Source: Natrialba chahannaoensis JCM 10990
Lineage (GTDB): Archaea; Halobacteriota; Halobacteria; Halobacteriales; Natrialbaceae
Direction of reading: 5' to 3'
NCBI RefSeq assembly: GCF_000337135.1
Contig: NZ_AOIN01000064.1
Span: forward strand, 65,613-129,612
DNA length: 64,000 nt
The position numbers were made by a program, and so were the translations under genes. The notes below the pieces were generated by a model. The model ran no database searches. It worked only from the letters and a program-made list of their open reading frames with translations, and was not told the origin of the DNA. This document shows, piece after piece, positions 44,378 through 52,405 of the stretch (positions are counted from its first letter, which is position 1; every line of letters begins with the position of its first letter).

Positions 44378-45826
44378 CTACTGTTCGTCGAACGGCGACT
44401 TCGTCGCCTCCGGTTCGAATCCTTCGAGGCTGATGATGTTCTCACGTCCAACGCGGAGTTTGCTGATCGTTCCATCGTCTTCCATCTCCGAGAGCAACAT
44501 GCTCACCTTGGATTTCGACCAACCGGTTTCGTCAACGATGTTGACCTGTTTCATCCGACCGCCGTTCTCGCGGATGAGTTTGACGACTCGGTCCTCGTCG
44601 GTCAACAGGTCATCCTCGGAGAGGGGGTCCGGCGTCGGTCCGGAGCTGCCAGCGTCGGCAGTTTCGCCGGCTCCCGGAGACGGACCATTGCTTGATTCGT
44701 TACCAGCACTAGCTACACGGGAGTCCGATCCACTCTCTGCAGTCGTCTCGTCTCCCGTACGCCCACCGAGCCCTGGAACAACGGAAGCACCGCTCCCATC
44801 GCGGCTCGTGTCGCTACCACTAGTACCAGTACCAACACCAGCACCAGTTCCATCCTGACCCCGCGTACGGTACCAGAGCCCAGCGAGAACTAGTCCGGCC
44901 ACAACCGCGAGAGTAAGCGCGAGTGCGACCAGCACCGTGCCGGTCGACTGGTCACCAAAGAGCGACGGAATGCTACTCCCGGAAATGCCGCCCGAACCGC
45001 CATCTTCGTACTCGAGGACGACGCGCGGGTGTCCGGTGAGGAACTCGTGCTCGCCGCTCCATCGGACCGTATCGGCGTCTGATAGCGTCGTCCCGACGTA
45101 CTCAGCCTCCGGTTCGACATGTTCGAAGACGAGACCGTCACCGGGCTGAACTTCAATTGTCTGGTCGCTCGACAGGAACACACTCTGGAAGACGTCACCG
45201 ATGACGAGCGTGCCGTTCTCCGAGGCTGCGAACCCGTGCCACGTAAAGGACATCTCGACGATTCCCCTCGGGTTGATCTGCCCATCGACCATTGCGCGAC
45301 GGTCGAAATTAGTCGCGTCCATTTCGCGATCCGTGATCTCCGACCCGCTGTCTGTGAGTGAACCCGCCTGCTCGACGAACCGCTGGTAGAACTCAGTCTC
45401 CTCCGACTCGAATTCTTCCGCGAACGCCTCGAAGTTCTCCGGCGTGTTCGTCTCCGTCTCGTTATCGCTTTCCTCGAGTTGCTGTTCGTAGCGGAACGTC
45501 CAGGTTGCACTCCCGTTCTCGTGGACCGTGATTTCGAACGTCCGCCGATCGAACTCGCGCGAATCGGGGACGTACTGCTGCTGGGTGGGAGAGCCGTGTT
45601 GCTGGGTCGTCTGCTGGATCAGCTGCTGCGTCTCAGTGTCCGAGTAATGTGTCTGTGTTTGCGGAGAGAGCGACTGTGGTATCGTTTCCGCTGTCTGAAC
45701 GTCGGCCACCGTCCCGGCATCGCCACTACCCCCCGTCGGCGCGCCCAGAACAACGGTCGCGCCGATACCGAGTGCAACGAGGAGAACGCCGATGGCAACG
45801 AGTCCGACGGAAACCGGCCGATACAT
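44378..45826 (-). CDS. Membrane-anchored winged-helix regulator-like protein
   Basis: 482 residues. Signal-type helix at 8-30, a Gln/Thr-rich segment, an extracytoplasmic beta-rich domain of about 200 residues (DRRTFEITVHENGSATWTFRYEQQL ... SFTWHGFA), a membrane helix at about 298-320, a Gly/Ser-rich linker, and a C-terminal winged-helix domain (DEDRVVKLIRENGGRMKQVNIVDETGWSKSKVSMLLSEMEDDGTISKLRVGRENIISL). This layout (DUF7345/DUF7343-like) would couple an outside signal to DNA binding at the membrane. TTTTTAGC near 45850 is the probable TATA box. Confidence 0.82.
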   Translation of the reverse strand: MYRPVSVGLVAIGVLLVALGIGATVVLGAPTGGSGDAGTVADVQTAETIPQSLSPQTQTHYSDTETQQLIQQTTQQHGSPTQQQYVPDSREFDRRTFEITVHENGSATWTFRYEQQLEESDNETETNTPENFEAFAEEFESEETEFYQRFVEQAGSLTDSGSEITDREMDATNFDRRAMVDGQINPRGIVEMSFTWHGFAASENGTLVIGDVFQSVFLSSDQTIEVQPGDGLVFEHVEPEAEYVGTTLSDADTVRWSGEHEFLTGHPRVVLEYEDGGSGGISGSSIPSLFGDQSTGTVLVALALTLAVVAGLVLAGLWYRTRGQDGTGAGVGTGTSGSDTSRDGSGASVVPGLGGRTGDETTAESGSDSRVASAGNESSNGPSPGAGETADAGSSGPTPDPLSEDDLLTDEDRVVKLIRENGGRMKQVNIVDETGWSKSKVSMLLSEMEDDGTISKLRVGRENIISLEGFEPEATKSPFDEQ

Positions 45827-46059
45827 TCGTTGCTCACTACGTGCCGGAGCTAAAAATGCTTGTGAATACGAGTACCGCTAGACCAGCGACCTGTTCGGTA
45901 GTGTGTAGGTTGAACAGCCTCCGGTCGTCGAAATCGCTCCGCACCGAGAACCACTGTCTGCGTCTGCGTCTGTTTCGGTGTCGGTGTTGGTGTCAGCAAG
46001 CGGTGTCAGTGTCAGCAAGTGTCGATACGCACAAACCCCTCGCCTCCATAGGGCTCGCT

Positions 46060-46638
46060 ATGATCCACAACCTCGCACAGGGTGTCCAGGCCTTCACGAG
46101 TAACGTCTTTCTGGTCGAAGGCGACCGAACCGTACTGGTCGACACCGGGGCGAACTTCGATGTCGTCGATGCGGTTCAGTCCCGAGTTGACGACCTCGAC
46201 GCCGTCGTCCTCACGCACACTCACCGCGACCACGTCGGCAACGTTGCTGCGGTCACGGAGGCCTTCGGTGTCGACATCTGGGGCTACGACGACACGATCG
46301 ACGGCGTCGACCACGCCATCGAGGACGGCACGACCATCGCGCTCGGCGACGGCGAGTACACCGCCCTCCACACACCCGGCCACAAGGACGACCACCTCTG
46401 TTTTTACGACGCCGACGCCGGCATCCTCTTCGCTGGCGACCTGATCTTCCAGAACGGGAGCTTCGGCCGCACGGACCTACCCGAGGGCGATCGCCAGACG
46501 TTAATCGAGAGCATCGACCGGGTACTCGAGTCCATCGATACTGACCTCGCCGAGATGCACACGGGACATGGCCCAAGTGTGACGAACGAGCCGTACGATC
46601 ACGTCGAGTTGTCGGGGCGGATGGCGAGACAGGCGTGA
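46060..46638 (+). CDS. MBL-fold metallo-hydrolase
   Basis: 192 residues of the metallo-beta-lactamase fold. The metal motif is LTHTHRDHVGNV (HxHxDH), with further ligands in LHTPGHKDDHLCFYD, FAGDLIFQNGSFGRTDLPEGD and the C-terminal TGHGPS. The GSFGRTDLPEGD stretch resembles glyoxalase II-like or persulfide dioxygenase-like hydrolases; the exact substrate is unknown. The start is ATG 46060 at the conserved N-terminus; the frame further upstream is simple GTGTCGGTGT-type repeat. Confidence 0.88.
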   Translation: MIHNLAQGVQAFTSNVFLVEGDRTVLVDTGANFDVVDAVQSRVDDLDAVVLTHTHRDHVGNVAAVTEAFGVDIWGYDDTIDGVDHAIEDGTTIALGDGEYTALHTPGHKDDHLCFYDADAGILFAGDLIFQNGSFGRTDLPEGDRQTLIESIDRVLESIDTDLAEMHTGHGPSVTNEPYDHVELSGRMARQA

Positions 46639-46650
46639 GAGGGGGCGGTT

Positions 46651-46690
46651 GTGACGGTGACGGTGACGGTGACGGTGACGGTGACGGTGT
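46651..46690 (+). repeat. GACGGT hexanucleotide microsatellite
   Basis: About six perfect GACGGT copies just downstream of the MBL hydrolase stop, in a short intergenic gap between convergent genes. The same kind of hexamer occurs inside coding sequences in this window (SDR, CoaD). Confidence 0.8.
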
Positions 46691-46792
46691 TGGTGATGGG
46701 AACGGTGTTGATGATTGTAGCGATAGTGGCGGCAGTAGCGATGGTACCGATAGTAAGCAGCAATCGAACTAGGGCTCAAACACCGAAATCGA

Positions 46793-47881
46793 CTACGTCT
46801 CGCTCGAAGAGATCACGTGAGCCGCCTCGGGCTCGAACCCGACCGAACACGTCTCACCGCTGGGCGGCTCCGCGAGCCGGAGGACGATCGGAACGCTGTT
46901 CCAGTGGCCGTGAACGCGAACGCGTTCGCCGAGGAACTCGGTAGTCTCGATGTCGACAGTGAGCTGATTCTGCGTCGTCTCGCGACGAAGCGCACCTGGG
47001 CGCACACAAGCAGCAATGTGCGTCGCGTCCGTCGGAACGCCAGCGAGTGTAACCCTCGTCTGTGTCTCCCCGACTGCGACGGTCGCACGCTCGCCGTCGT
47101 GATCGACCACCCGGCCGTCGAAGACGTTATTGTCGCCGACGAACTCGGCGACGAAGCGTGAGTCCGGCTCGCGGTAGACGTCCTTCGGCCGGCCGATCTG
47201 TTCGATTTCTCCGTCGTGCATCACCGCGAGGCGATCCGAAATCGCGAGCGCTTCCGCCTGATCGTGCGTGACGTAGACCGTCGTAATATCGAGTTCGGAC
47301 TGGATCCGTGAGAGCTGCCGGCGAAGCGACTCACGCAGTCTGGCGTCGAGCGCGCTCATCGGCTCGTCGAGCAAGAGCAGCTCCGGTGCCGGCGCGAGCG
47401 CACGAGCGAGGGCAACCCGCTGTTGCTGGCCGCCAGAGAGCTGCGCCGGATCGCGCTCTCCCATCCCCTCGAGGTCGACTAACTCGAGTAGCTCGCGCAC
47501 ACGCTCATCCACAGTCAGTCCTGCGGGCGGTGCTCGAAACTTGAGCCCGTAGCTGACGTTCTCGGCGACCGAGAGGTGTGGAAAGAGTGCGTAGCTCTGG
47601 AAGACGACGCCGACATCCCGGTCTTCGGGCGGGACGCCGGTCATCGGGTCGCCGTCGAAGGTGACGGTACCGGTCGTCGGCTCCTCGAAACCGGCAATGG
47701 TCCGTAGCGTGGTCGTCTTGCCACAGCCAGAGGGTCCGACAAGCGTGAAGAACTCGCCGTCGTTGACGGTGAGGTCGACGTTCTGCAGGGCGATCGCTTC
47801 AGCTTCACTTTCGCCGGCCGTGGTGCTCGTCTCTGTGTCACCGTAGCGCTTCGAGACACCCGCAAGTCGAAGTTCCGTCAC
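46793..47881 (-). CDS. thiQ: Thiamine-type ABC transporter ATP-binding protein
   Basis: 362 residues. Walker A GPSGCGKTT, Q-loop GVVFQSYALFPHLSV, signature [15 protein letters not shown], Walker B LLLLDEPMSALD, H-loop VTHDQAEAL, then a C-terminal TOBE-like domain (about 255-355). GTG 47881 is the start: it overlaps the permease stop by 4 bases and gives the standard TELRLAGVSKRYG beginning. An insertion SKRYGDTETSTTAGESEAEAIAL lengthens the first strand loop. Operon order thiB-thiP-thiQ. Confidence 0.85.
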   Translation of the reverse strand: MTELRLAGVSKRYGDTETSTTAGESEAEAIALQNVDLTVNDGEFFTLVGPSGCGKTTTLRTIAGFEEPTTGTVTFDGDPMTGVPPEDRDVGVVFQSYALFPHLSVAENVSYGLKFRAPPAGLTVDERVRELLELVDLEGMGERDPAQLSGGQQQRVALARALAPAPELLLLDEPMSALDARLRESLRRQLSRIQSELDITTVYVTHDQAEALAISDRLAVMHDGEIEQIGRPKDVYREPDSRFVAEFVGDNNVFDGRVVDHDGERATVAVGETQTRVTLAGVPTDATHIAACVRPGALRRETTQNQLTVDIETTEFLGERVRVHGHWNSVPIVLRLAEPPSGETCSVGFEPEAAHVISSSET

Positions 47882-49938
47882 AGTTCGTACCTCCCGCCGA
47901 CGCGGTCGATGACGACGAAACTGGCCGCCGTGACGCATAAGAGGAGCGTCCCCATCGCGATTGCGGGGCCGGTTCGGCGACCGAGGTAGCGTTCGACGGC
48001 GACTGGCATCGTGTAGCTCTCGCTCCCGCTGGCCAAAATCACCGTCGAAGAGAACTCACCGATCGAGATGGCAAAGGCGAACGCCGCGCCGGCGACGATA
48101 CCGCTCGCGACCAGCGGGAGCTCCACATCGAGCAGCGCCCGGAATCGCGACGCGCCAAGTGCACGTGCGGACTCGACCATCGCTGGATCGACATTCGAAA
48201 GCAGCGGTGAGACGTTTCGGGTGACGAACGGGTAGGCCGCGACCGCGTGCGCGACGACGATGGCGACCGCGCCGGTCACCTGGAACTGCCAGCCGCCGGG
48301 TAGCGAGATGCCGAAGACGAGTCCCTGAAGCAGTCCGATGCCGAAGACGACCCCGCTGACCGCGAGCGGAAGCATTGCGAGGGTGTCGATAATCGTCCCG
48401 CTCCGACCCGCCCGAACCGTCAGCACCGAGATGACGACGCCCATCGGCACCGCGACCACGAGGGTCGCAACGCCGAACAGAAGCGAGTTTCGGATCGCCG
48501 GCCACGGCTGGGTCTGAAAGCTCTCGCCCTCGAGTTGGCGCTCCAACAGGAAGGCGTAGTTTCGCAGCGTAAAGCCGCTCCCATCCGTCAGGCTCCCGAC
48601 GACGAGGCTTGCGAGCGGGCCGACGAAGAGGATGAGCGCGGCGAGCCCGTAGCCGAGGATGGCGAGCCGTCGCGGAGAGAGAACCGTCTGGAGATCGGGA
48701 AATAGCGCCTCCTTCGGTGGCGGCGAGGCCGCCTGCGAGAGTCCCGTCTGGGCGGACTCGTACCGGAGATAGGCGTAGGTCAGCCCGAGCGAGAGGATTG
48801 TCTCGAGGACAGCCAGTGTCGCGGCCTCGGTGTAGTCCAGACGCTGGATGCGGTCGTAGATCCAGACCTCGACAGTCGCAAGCTGGAGACCACCGAGCGC
48901 AAGCACGATTGGAAACGTCATGAACGTGAAGATGAACGTCAACAGCGCGCCGGTGAGGACAGCCGGCACAAGTTGTGGCACGACGACATCCCGGAAGGCC
49001 CGGCGCTCGCTCGCGCCGAGGCTACGAGCAGTCTCGACGGCCCGGATGTCGACGGACTCCCAGGCGGCGACGGTAATCCGAGCGACCAGCGGCGCGTTGT
49101 AGAACGCGTGGGCCAGGATGACGATCGCGAGCGGGTTCGACTCGACGAACGCAACCGGACCGAGGCCGACTCCGCCAAGAATCGTGTTCAGCGTTCCAGA
49201 GCGGCCGAACATCGCGTAGAAGCCGACCGCGACCATGATGCCCGGCAGCACGAACGGCAGAATCGTCAGCGAGCGCAGCGTTCGCCGGCCGTAGAACTCG
49301 TAGTTCGCGAGGATGTACGCCGCCGGCAGCCCGATCGCGACGCTTGCAATCGTCGACAGCGCGGCCTGATACGCCGTAAAGCCGAACAGTCCCTGCCGGA
49401 CGCCGGGCGTCTCGACGCCAACCCAGGGGATCGGCAGCTCGAACTGCACGAACGGCAGTGGGAGTCGGTACTCGAGTCCGACCGAAATCGAGATGGCTGC
49501 GAGCCAGCCGGCGAGTGCGTGGAGGTGCTCGCCGATCGCGAGCGGGTCCGCGAAGACGTCTGCCAGGACGCCGAAGTAGAAGGGGTCTGTGAGGACATCG
49601 ACGAACGGCGCGAGTGTTGGGATGCTGTCCTCGACGACGGCGTTGACGAGGACGACGCCGGTCGGGAGGTAGAGCATGACCGCGAGGACGGCGGCGGTGG
49701 CAAGTGCGAGCAGCGCGAGCACGTGGCTGTCGAGCCAATGTCGAAGCTGTGTGCTCGTCGAATCGCGTTCGTTCTCGCGCTGATTCGCAGACTGGGTCGA
49801 AGATTCAGGCTGTGGATTCGGGTTCGAATTCGAATCTATGTCCGAATCCGAATCCGAATCTAAATCCGAAACCGAACCCGGTTCAGGTTCAGATTCCGAC
49901 TCTGACTGCGCCCGCGAATCAGTCCCCCGCCGGGACAC
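47878..49938 (-). CDS. thiP: Thiamine-type ABC transporter permease (two fused permease domains)
   Basis: 686 residues, about 12 membrane helices in two MetI-like halves. Coupling loops: ETARSLGASERRAFRDVVVPQLVPAVLTG in the first half and ESARALGASRFRALLDVELPLVASGIVAG in the second. This double-permease design is shared by ThiP and iron FbpB-type permeases. The N-terminal 60 residues are a Ser/Glu/Asp/Asn-rich tail encoded by AATCCG repeats. The ThiB-like receptor directly upstream favours thiamine as substrate. Confidence 0.85.
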   Translation of the reverse strand: MSRRGTDSRAQSESESEPEPGSVSDLDSDSDSDIDSNSNPNPQPESSTQSANQRENERDSTSTQLRHWLDSHVLALLALATAAVLAVMLYLPTGVVLVNAVVEDSIPTLAPFVDVLTDPFYFGVLADVFADPLAIGEHLHALAGWLAAISISVGLEYRLPLPFVQFELPIPWVGVETPGVRQGLFGFTAYQAALSTIASVAIGLPAAYILANYEFYGRRTLRSLTILPFVLPGIMVAVGFYAMFGRSGTLNTILGGVGLGPVAFVESNPLAIVILAHAFYNAPLVARITVAAWESVDIRAVETARSLGASERRAFRDVVVPQLVPAVLTGALLTFIFTFMTFPIVLALGGLQLATVEVWIYDRIQRLDYTEAATLAVLETILSLGLTYAYLRYESAQTGLSQAASPPPKEALFPDLQTVLSPRRLAILGYGLAALILFVGPLASLVVGSLTDGSGFTLRNYAFLLERQLEGESFQTQPWPAIRNSLLFGVATLVVAVPMGVVISVLTVRAGRSGTIIDTLAMLPLAVSGVVFGIGLLQGLVFGISLPGGWQFQVTGAVAIVVAHAVAAYPFVTRNVSPLLSNVDPAMVESARALGASRFRALLDVELPLVASGIVAGAAFAFAISIGEFSSTVILASGSESYTMPVAVERYLGRRTGPAIAMGTLLLCVTAASFVVIDRVGGRYEL

Positions 49939-49942
49939 AGTC

Positions 49943-51088
49943 TTACTGGCTCGCGACTTCGCGCGCCCAGTCGTCGACCCAGTCGTCGACGTTTCCGCGG
50001 AGGTCGTCGTAGCCGACCGTCACGGCCTCCGGCGGCACGTAGGCGTACTGGTCGAATTCCTCGTCGAGGTCGACGTACTCGTCTTCGACGGCCGGGAACT
50101 GGACGTTCCGTTCTGCGATTTCGGCCTGTGAATCGTTCGAGAGTGCGAAGTCGAGGAAGGCGTACGCGAGGTCGAGCTGATCCGCATCCTCGAAGATCGC
50201 CATCCCTTCGGGGTTCGCATAGCCCTGGTCGTTCAAGAAGCCGACCTGGTGACGGCTGAGGTCGTGGCCCTCCGCGGAGGCGAACACCTGATCCGTCGAG
50301 TAGGAGACGACTATTGGGCGCTCCTCGTTCATGTACGCACCGTAGTAGGACTCGGTCCAGTCGTCGAGCACGCGGACGCCGTTGTCCTGCAGGTCCTGCC
50401 AGTAGTCGAGGTAGCCGTCCTCGCCGAAGGCGTCGATGGTCCAGAGTAAGAACGCCTGGCCCGGGTCCGAGGTCTGTGCGTTCTGGGCGAGCAGCGCGTC
50501 CTCGTAGGCCGGGTCAAGCAGGTCCTCGAACGTCTGTGGTTCGTCGACTTCGGTCTCATCGTAGACGAGGCTGATGTAGCCCGTGTCGTAGGTCAGCACA
50601 CGGTCGTGCGGGTCGCCCATGTCGAGCCCATCACGAATGCGACCCGAGCGCTCGATTCGGCCGGTGTTGAGTTCGCGGAACAGGCCGCCGTCCGCCAGGT
50701 TGTCGTCGACGGTCACCAGATCGTCGATGTTCAGCCCGAGGTAGACGTCGGGGTCGATCGACTCGCCCTGCTCGGCGCTGTTGATGTAGTGGTTGATCCC
50801 CTGGTCCGGCAGGCGGGTCCACTCGAGTTCCGCGTCGGGATAGGCTTCCTCGAAGGCGTCTTTGAGCCACGGGCCGGCCGGGTTATCGCCGTCGACCATC
50901 GACTCGTATGTGACGACCTCAAGCGTCCCCTCCAGATCGGGATTTTCGGGTTCTGGGTCGGGTGTCTGTTCGTCACCGTTTGCGTCGCCGTTCTCGTCCT
51001 CGTCGCCGGTATCCTCGCGAGAGAGACAGCCTGCGAAGCCAGCAATGGCTCCCCCACCGAGTGTGCCGACGAACGTTCGTCGTTTCAT
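49943..51088 (-). CDS. thiB: Thiamine-type ABC transporter substrate-binding lipoprotein
   Basis: 381 residues. Tat-type lipoprotein signal KRRTFVGTLGGGAIAGFAGC, then an acidic linker, then a periplasmic-binding fold beginning LEVVTYESMVDGDNPAGPWLKDAFEEAYPDAELEW. The TYxSF-like start, DTGYISLVYDE and YYGAYMNEERPIVVSYSTD match ThiB/TbpA more than iron receptors. First gene of the operon thiB-thiP-thiQ. The ATG at 51088 or the adjacent GTG at 51091 could be used. No thiamine riboswitch was recognised upstream. Confidence 0.82.
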   Translation of the reverse strand: MKRRTFVGTLGGGAIAGFAGCLSREDTGDEDENGDANGDEQTPDPEPENPDLEGTLEVVTYESMVDGDNPAGPWLKDAFEEAYPDAELEWTRLPDQGINHYINSAEQGESIDPDVYLGLNIDDLVTVDDNLADGGLFRELNTGRIERSGRIRDGLDMGDPHDRVLTYDTGYISLVYDETEVDEPQTFEDLLDPAYEDALLAQNAQTSDPGQAFLLWTIDAFGEDGYLDYWQDLQDNGVRVLDDWTESYYGAYMNEERPIVVSYSTDQVFASAEGHDLSRHQVGFLNDQGYANPEGMAIFEDADQLDLAYAFLDFALSNDSQAEIAERNVQFPAVEDEYVDLDEEFDQYAYVPPEAVTVGYDDLRGNVDDWVDDWAREVASQ

Positions 51089-51198
51089 CACCCGGTGGTT
51101 TCACTGCGTAGTTGTAAGTTGATCGTTCGACAACCAGTGTGTCACCAATCCGCACAGGCATCGGTGTCACATGGCAGTGGGAAAACAACCGAATGACC

Positions 51199-52062
51199 CT
51201 ATTTTGAGGTGCCTGCCGAGTGGTCTGCCGGCCGAGTCCCCTGGCGGGCCGCAGCCAGCAACGCGTTGTAGGCCGTGCTGTACGCGTCGGCGATCGCCAC
51301 AGGGTCGTCGCGATCGGCGCTCTCGAGCGGCGGCAACGACACCCGATCAAGCGGATCGAGGTACTCGAGTACGTCCGGTACGCGCTTTTCGAGCGCGCCG
51401 TCTTTCGGGCTGGAGCTCGCGATTTCGCAGGCCCGGCAGTAGCGGTCACCGGGGTAGATTCGGACGCGGCCGGGTTCGACTGCGGCAACCGCTGTGACAG
51501 CTGCGGGATCGAGCGACTGGAGTGGCTGTGCGATGTCGCTGTAGGATTCGACGACGGCGACTGACGTCGCCTCGATTTCCGTGGCGAGGTCAGCGAACGC
51601 TGGGACGTACCGCTCCTCTGCGAGCGCGTTGAACTCCTCGACGGTCTCGACGGGAATCGCGTCCTCGAGTGGTAGCGCCTCGGACACCGATGCGGGTATT
51701 TCGGCGGTCGCGTTTCGGACGTACGTCGCGTCGTCATCGTGGCCGATGCGGTCGACGACGAACTCGCGGTCATGGCGACCGAGGAGGCCGGCCCCGTCGC
51801 TGGGCGTCGGTCGCCAGAGGCGATGAACGGGATTGAGGGCTTCGGGATCTCGGCCCCTGTGCTCGGCTGCGGCGAGTCGGGCGGCGTCCTTGCCGTAGAG
51901 CCGCCCGTCTGCGAGCGCGCGCTGGCAGTCGTCGTGGTCGAACCAGAAGTCGTTGCCCGCGCGGGGTTTGTAGCCGCGAGCGCCGGTGCGTTCGAGCAGG
52001 CCGACCGAGAACGTGGTCTTGCCGGCGTCGACTCGGTCGGTGCCAACGACGAGCAGAAGCAT
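51199..52062 (-). CDS. Dethiobiotin synthetase-like P-loop ATPase
   Basis: 287 residues. The N-terminal loop VVGTDRVDAGKTTFSVGL has the deviant Walker A of the BioD/MinD-like class (GTDxxxGKT). YKPRAGNDFWFDHDDC and VVESYSDIA are further conserved parts, and a CRAC cysteine pair lies near residue 215. Function unknown in haloarchaea. The stop of this gene and the start of the neighbouring small gene are adjacent; both read on the minus strand with the 90-residue gene first, so they form a pair. Confidence 0.72.
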   Translation of the reverse strand: MLLLVVGTDRVDAGKTTFSVGLLERTGARGYKPRAGNDFWFDHDDCQRALADGRLYGKDAARLAAAEHRGRDPEALNPVHRLWRPTPSDGAGLLGRHDREFVVDRIGHDDDATYVRNATAEIPASVSEALPLEDAIPVETVEEFNALAEERYVPAFADLATEIEATSVAVVESYSDIAQPLQSLDPAAVTAVAAVEPGRVRIYPGDRYCRACEIASSSPKDGALEKRVPDVLEYLDPLDRVSLPPLESADRDDPVAIADAYSTAYNALLAAARQGTRPADHSAGTSK

Positions 52063-52335
52063 CTACTCGTCCGTCTTCAGCCCGTAGTAGCCGGGTTCGT
52101 CGTCGCTTCGCGGTTCGGCGACCACGAGCTCTGGGGCGTTGGTCATAATCCACGGAATCGCCCAGTCGAGCAGGATTGCCTCGGTTTCCTGATCGATTTC
52201 GGCGTCAGCCTCGAGCCCCTGAAGCATGCGAGCGATTTCGTAGACGGTGTACATCTGGTCGTCCTCGAACAGTTCCGCGGGTGTGTAGAAGTCACACGGC
52301 GGCAGGCTGTCGAATTCTGATTTGGGTACGGGCAT
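52063..52335 (-). CDS. Small conserved haloarchaeal protein (DUF5827-like)
   Basis: 90 residues, MPVPKSEFDSLPPCDFYTPAELFEDDQMYTVYEIARMLQGLEADAEIDQETEAILLDWAIPWI, helical and acidic, ending EPGYYGLKTDE. I recall this as DUF5827, function unknown. It abuts the P-loop ATPase gene downstream with no gap, implying co-translation and perhaps a functional pair. Confidence 0.72.
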   Translation of the reverse strand: MPVPKSEFDSLPPCDFYTPAELFEDDQMYTVYEIARMLQGLEADAEIDQETEAILLDWAIPWIMTNAPELVVAEPRSDDEPGYYGLKTDE

Positions 52336-52405
52336 TCGTTCGCTCACACGTACACCGGTCAGACGCCTAAAGCGTTCGTTCTCGTGCCTGCTGTGAGCGG
52401 TCAAA

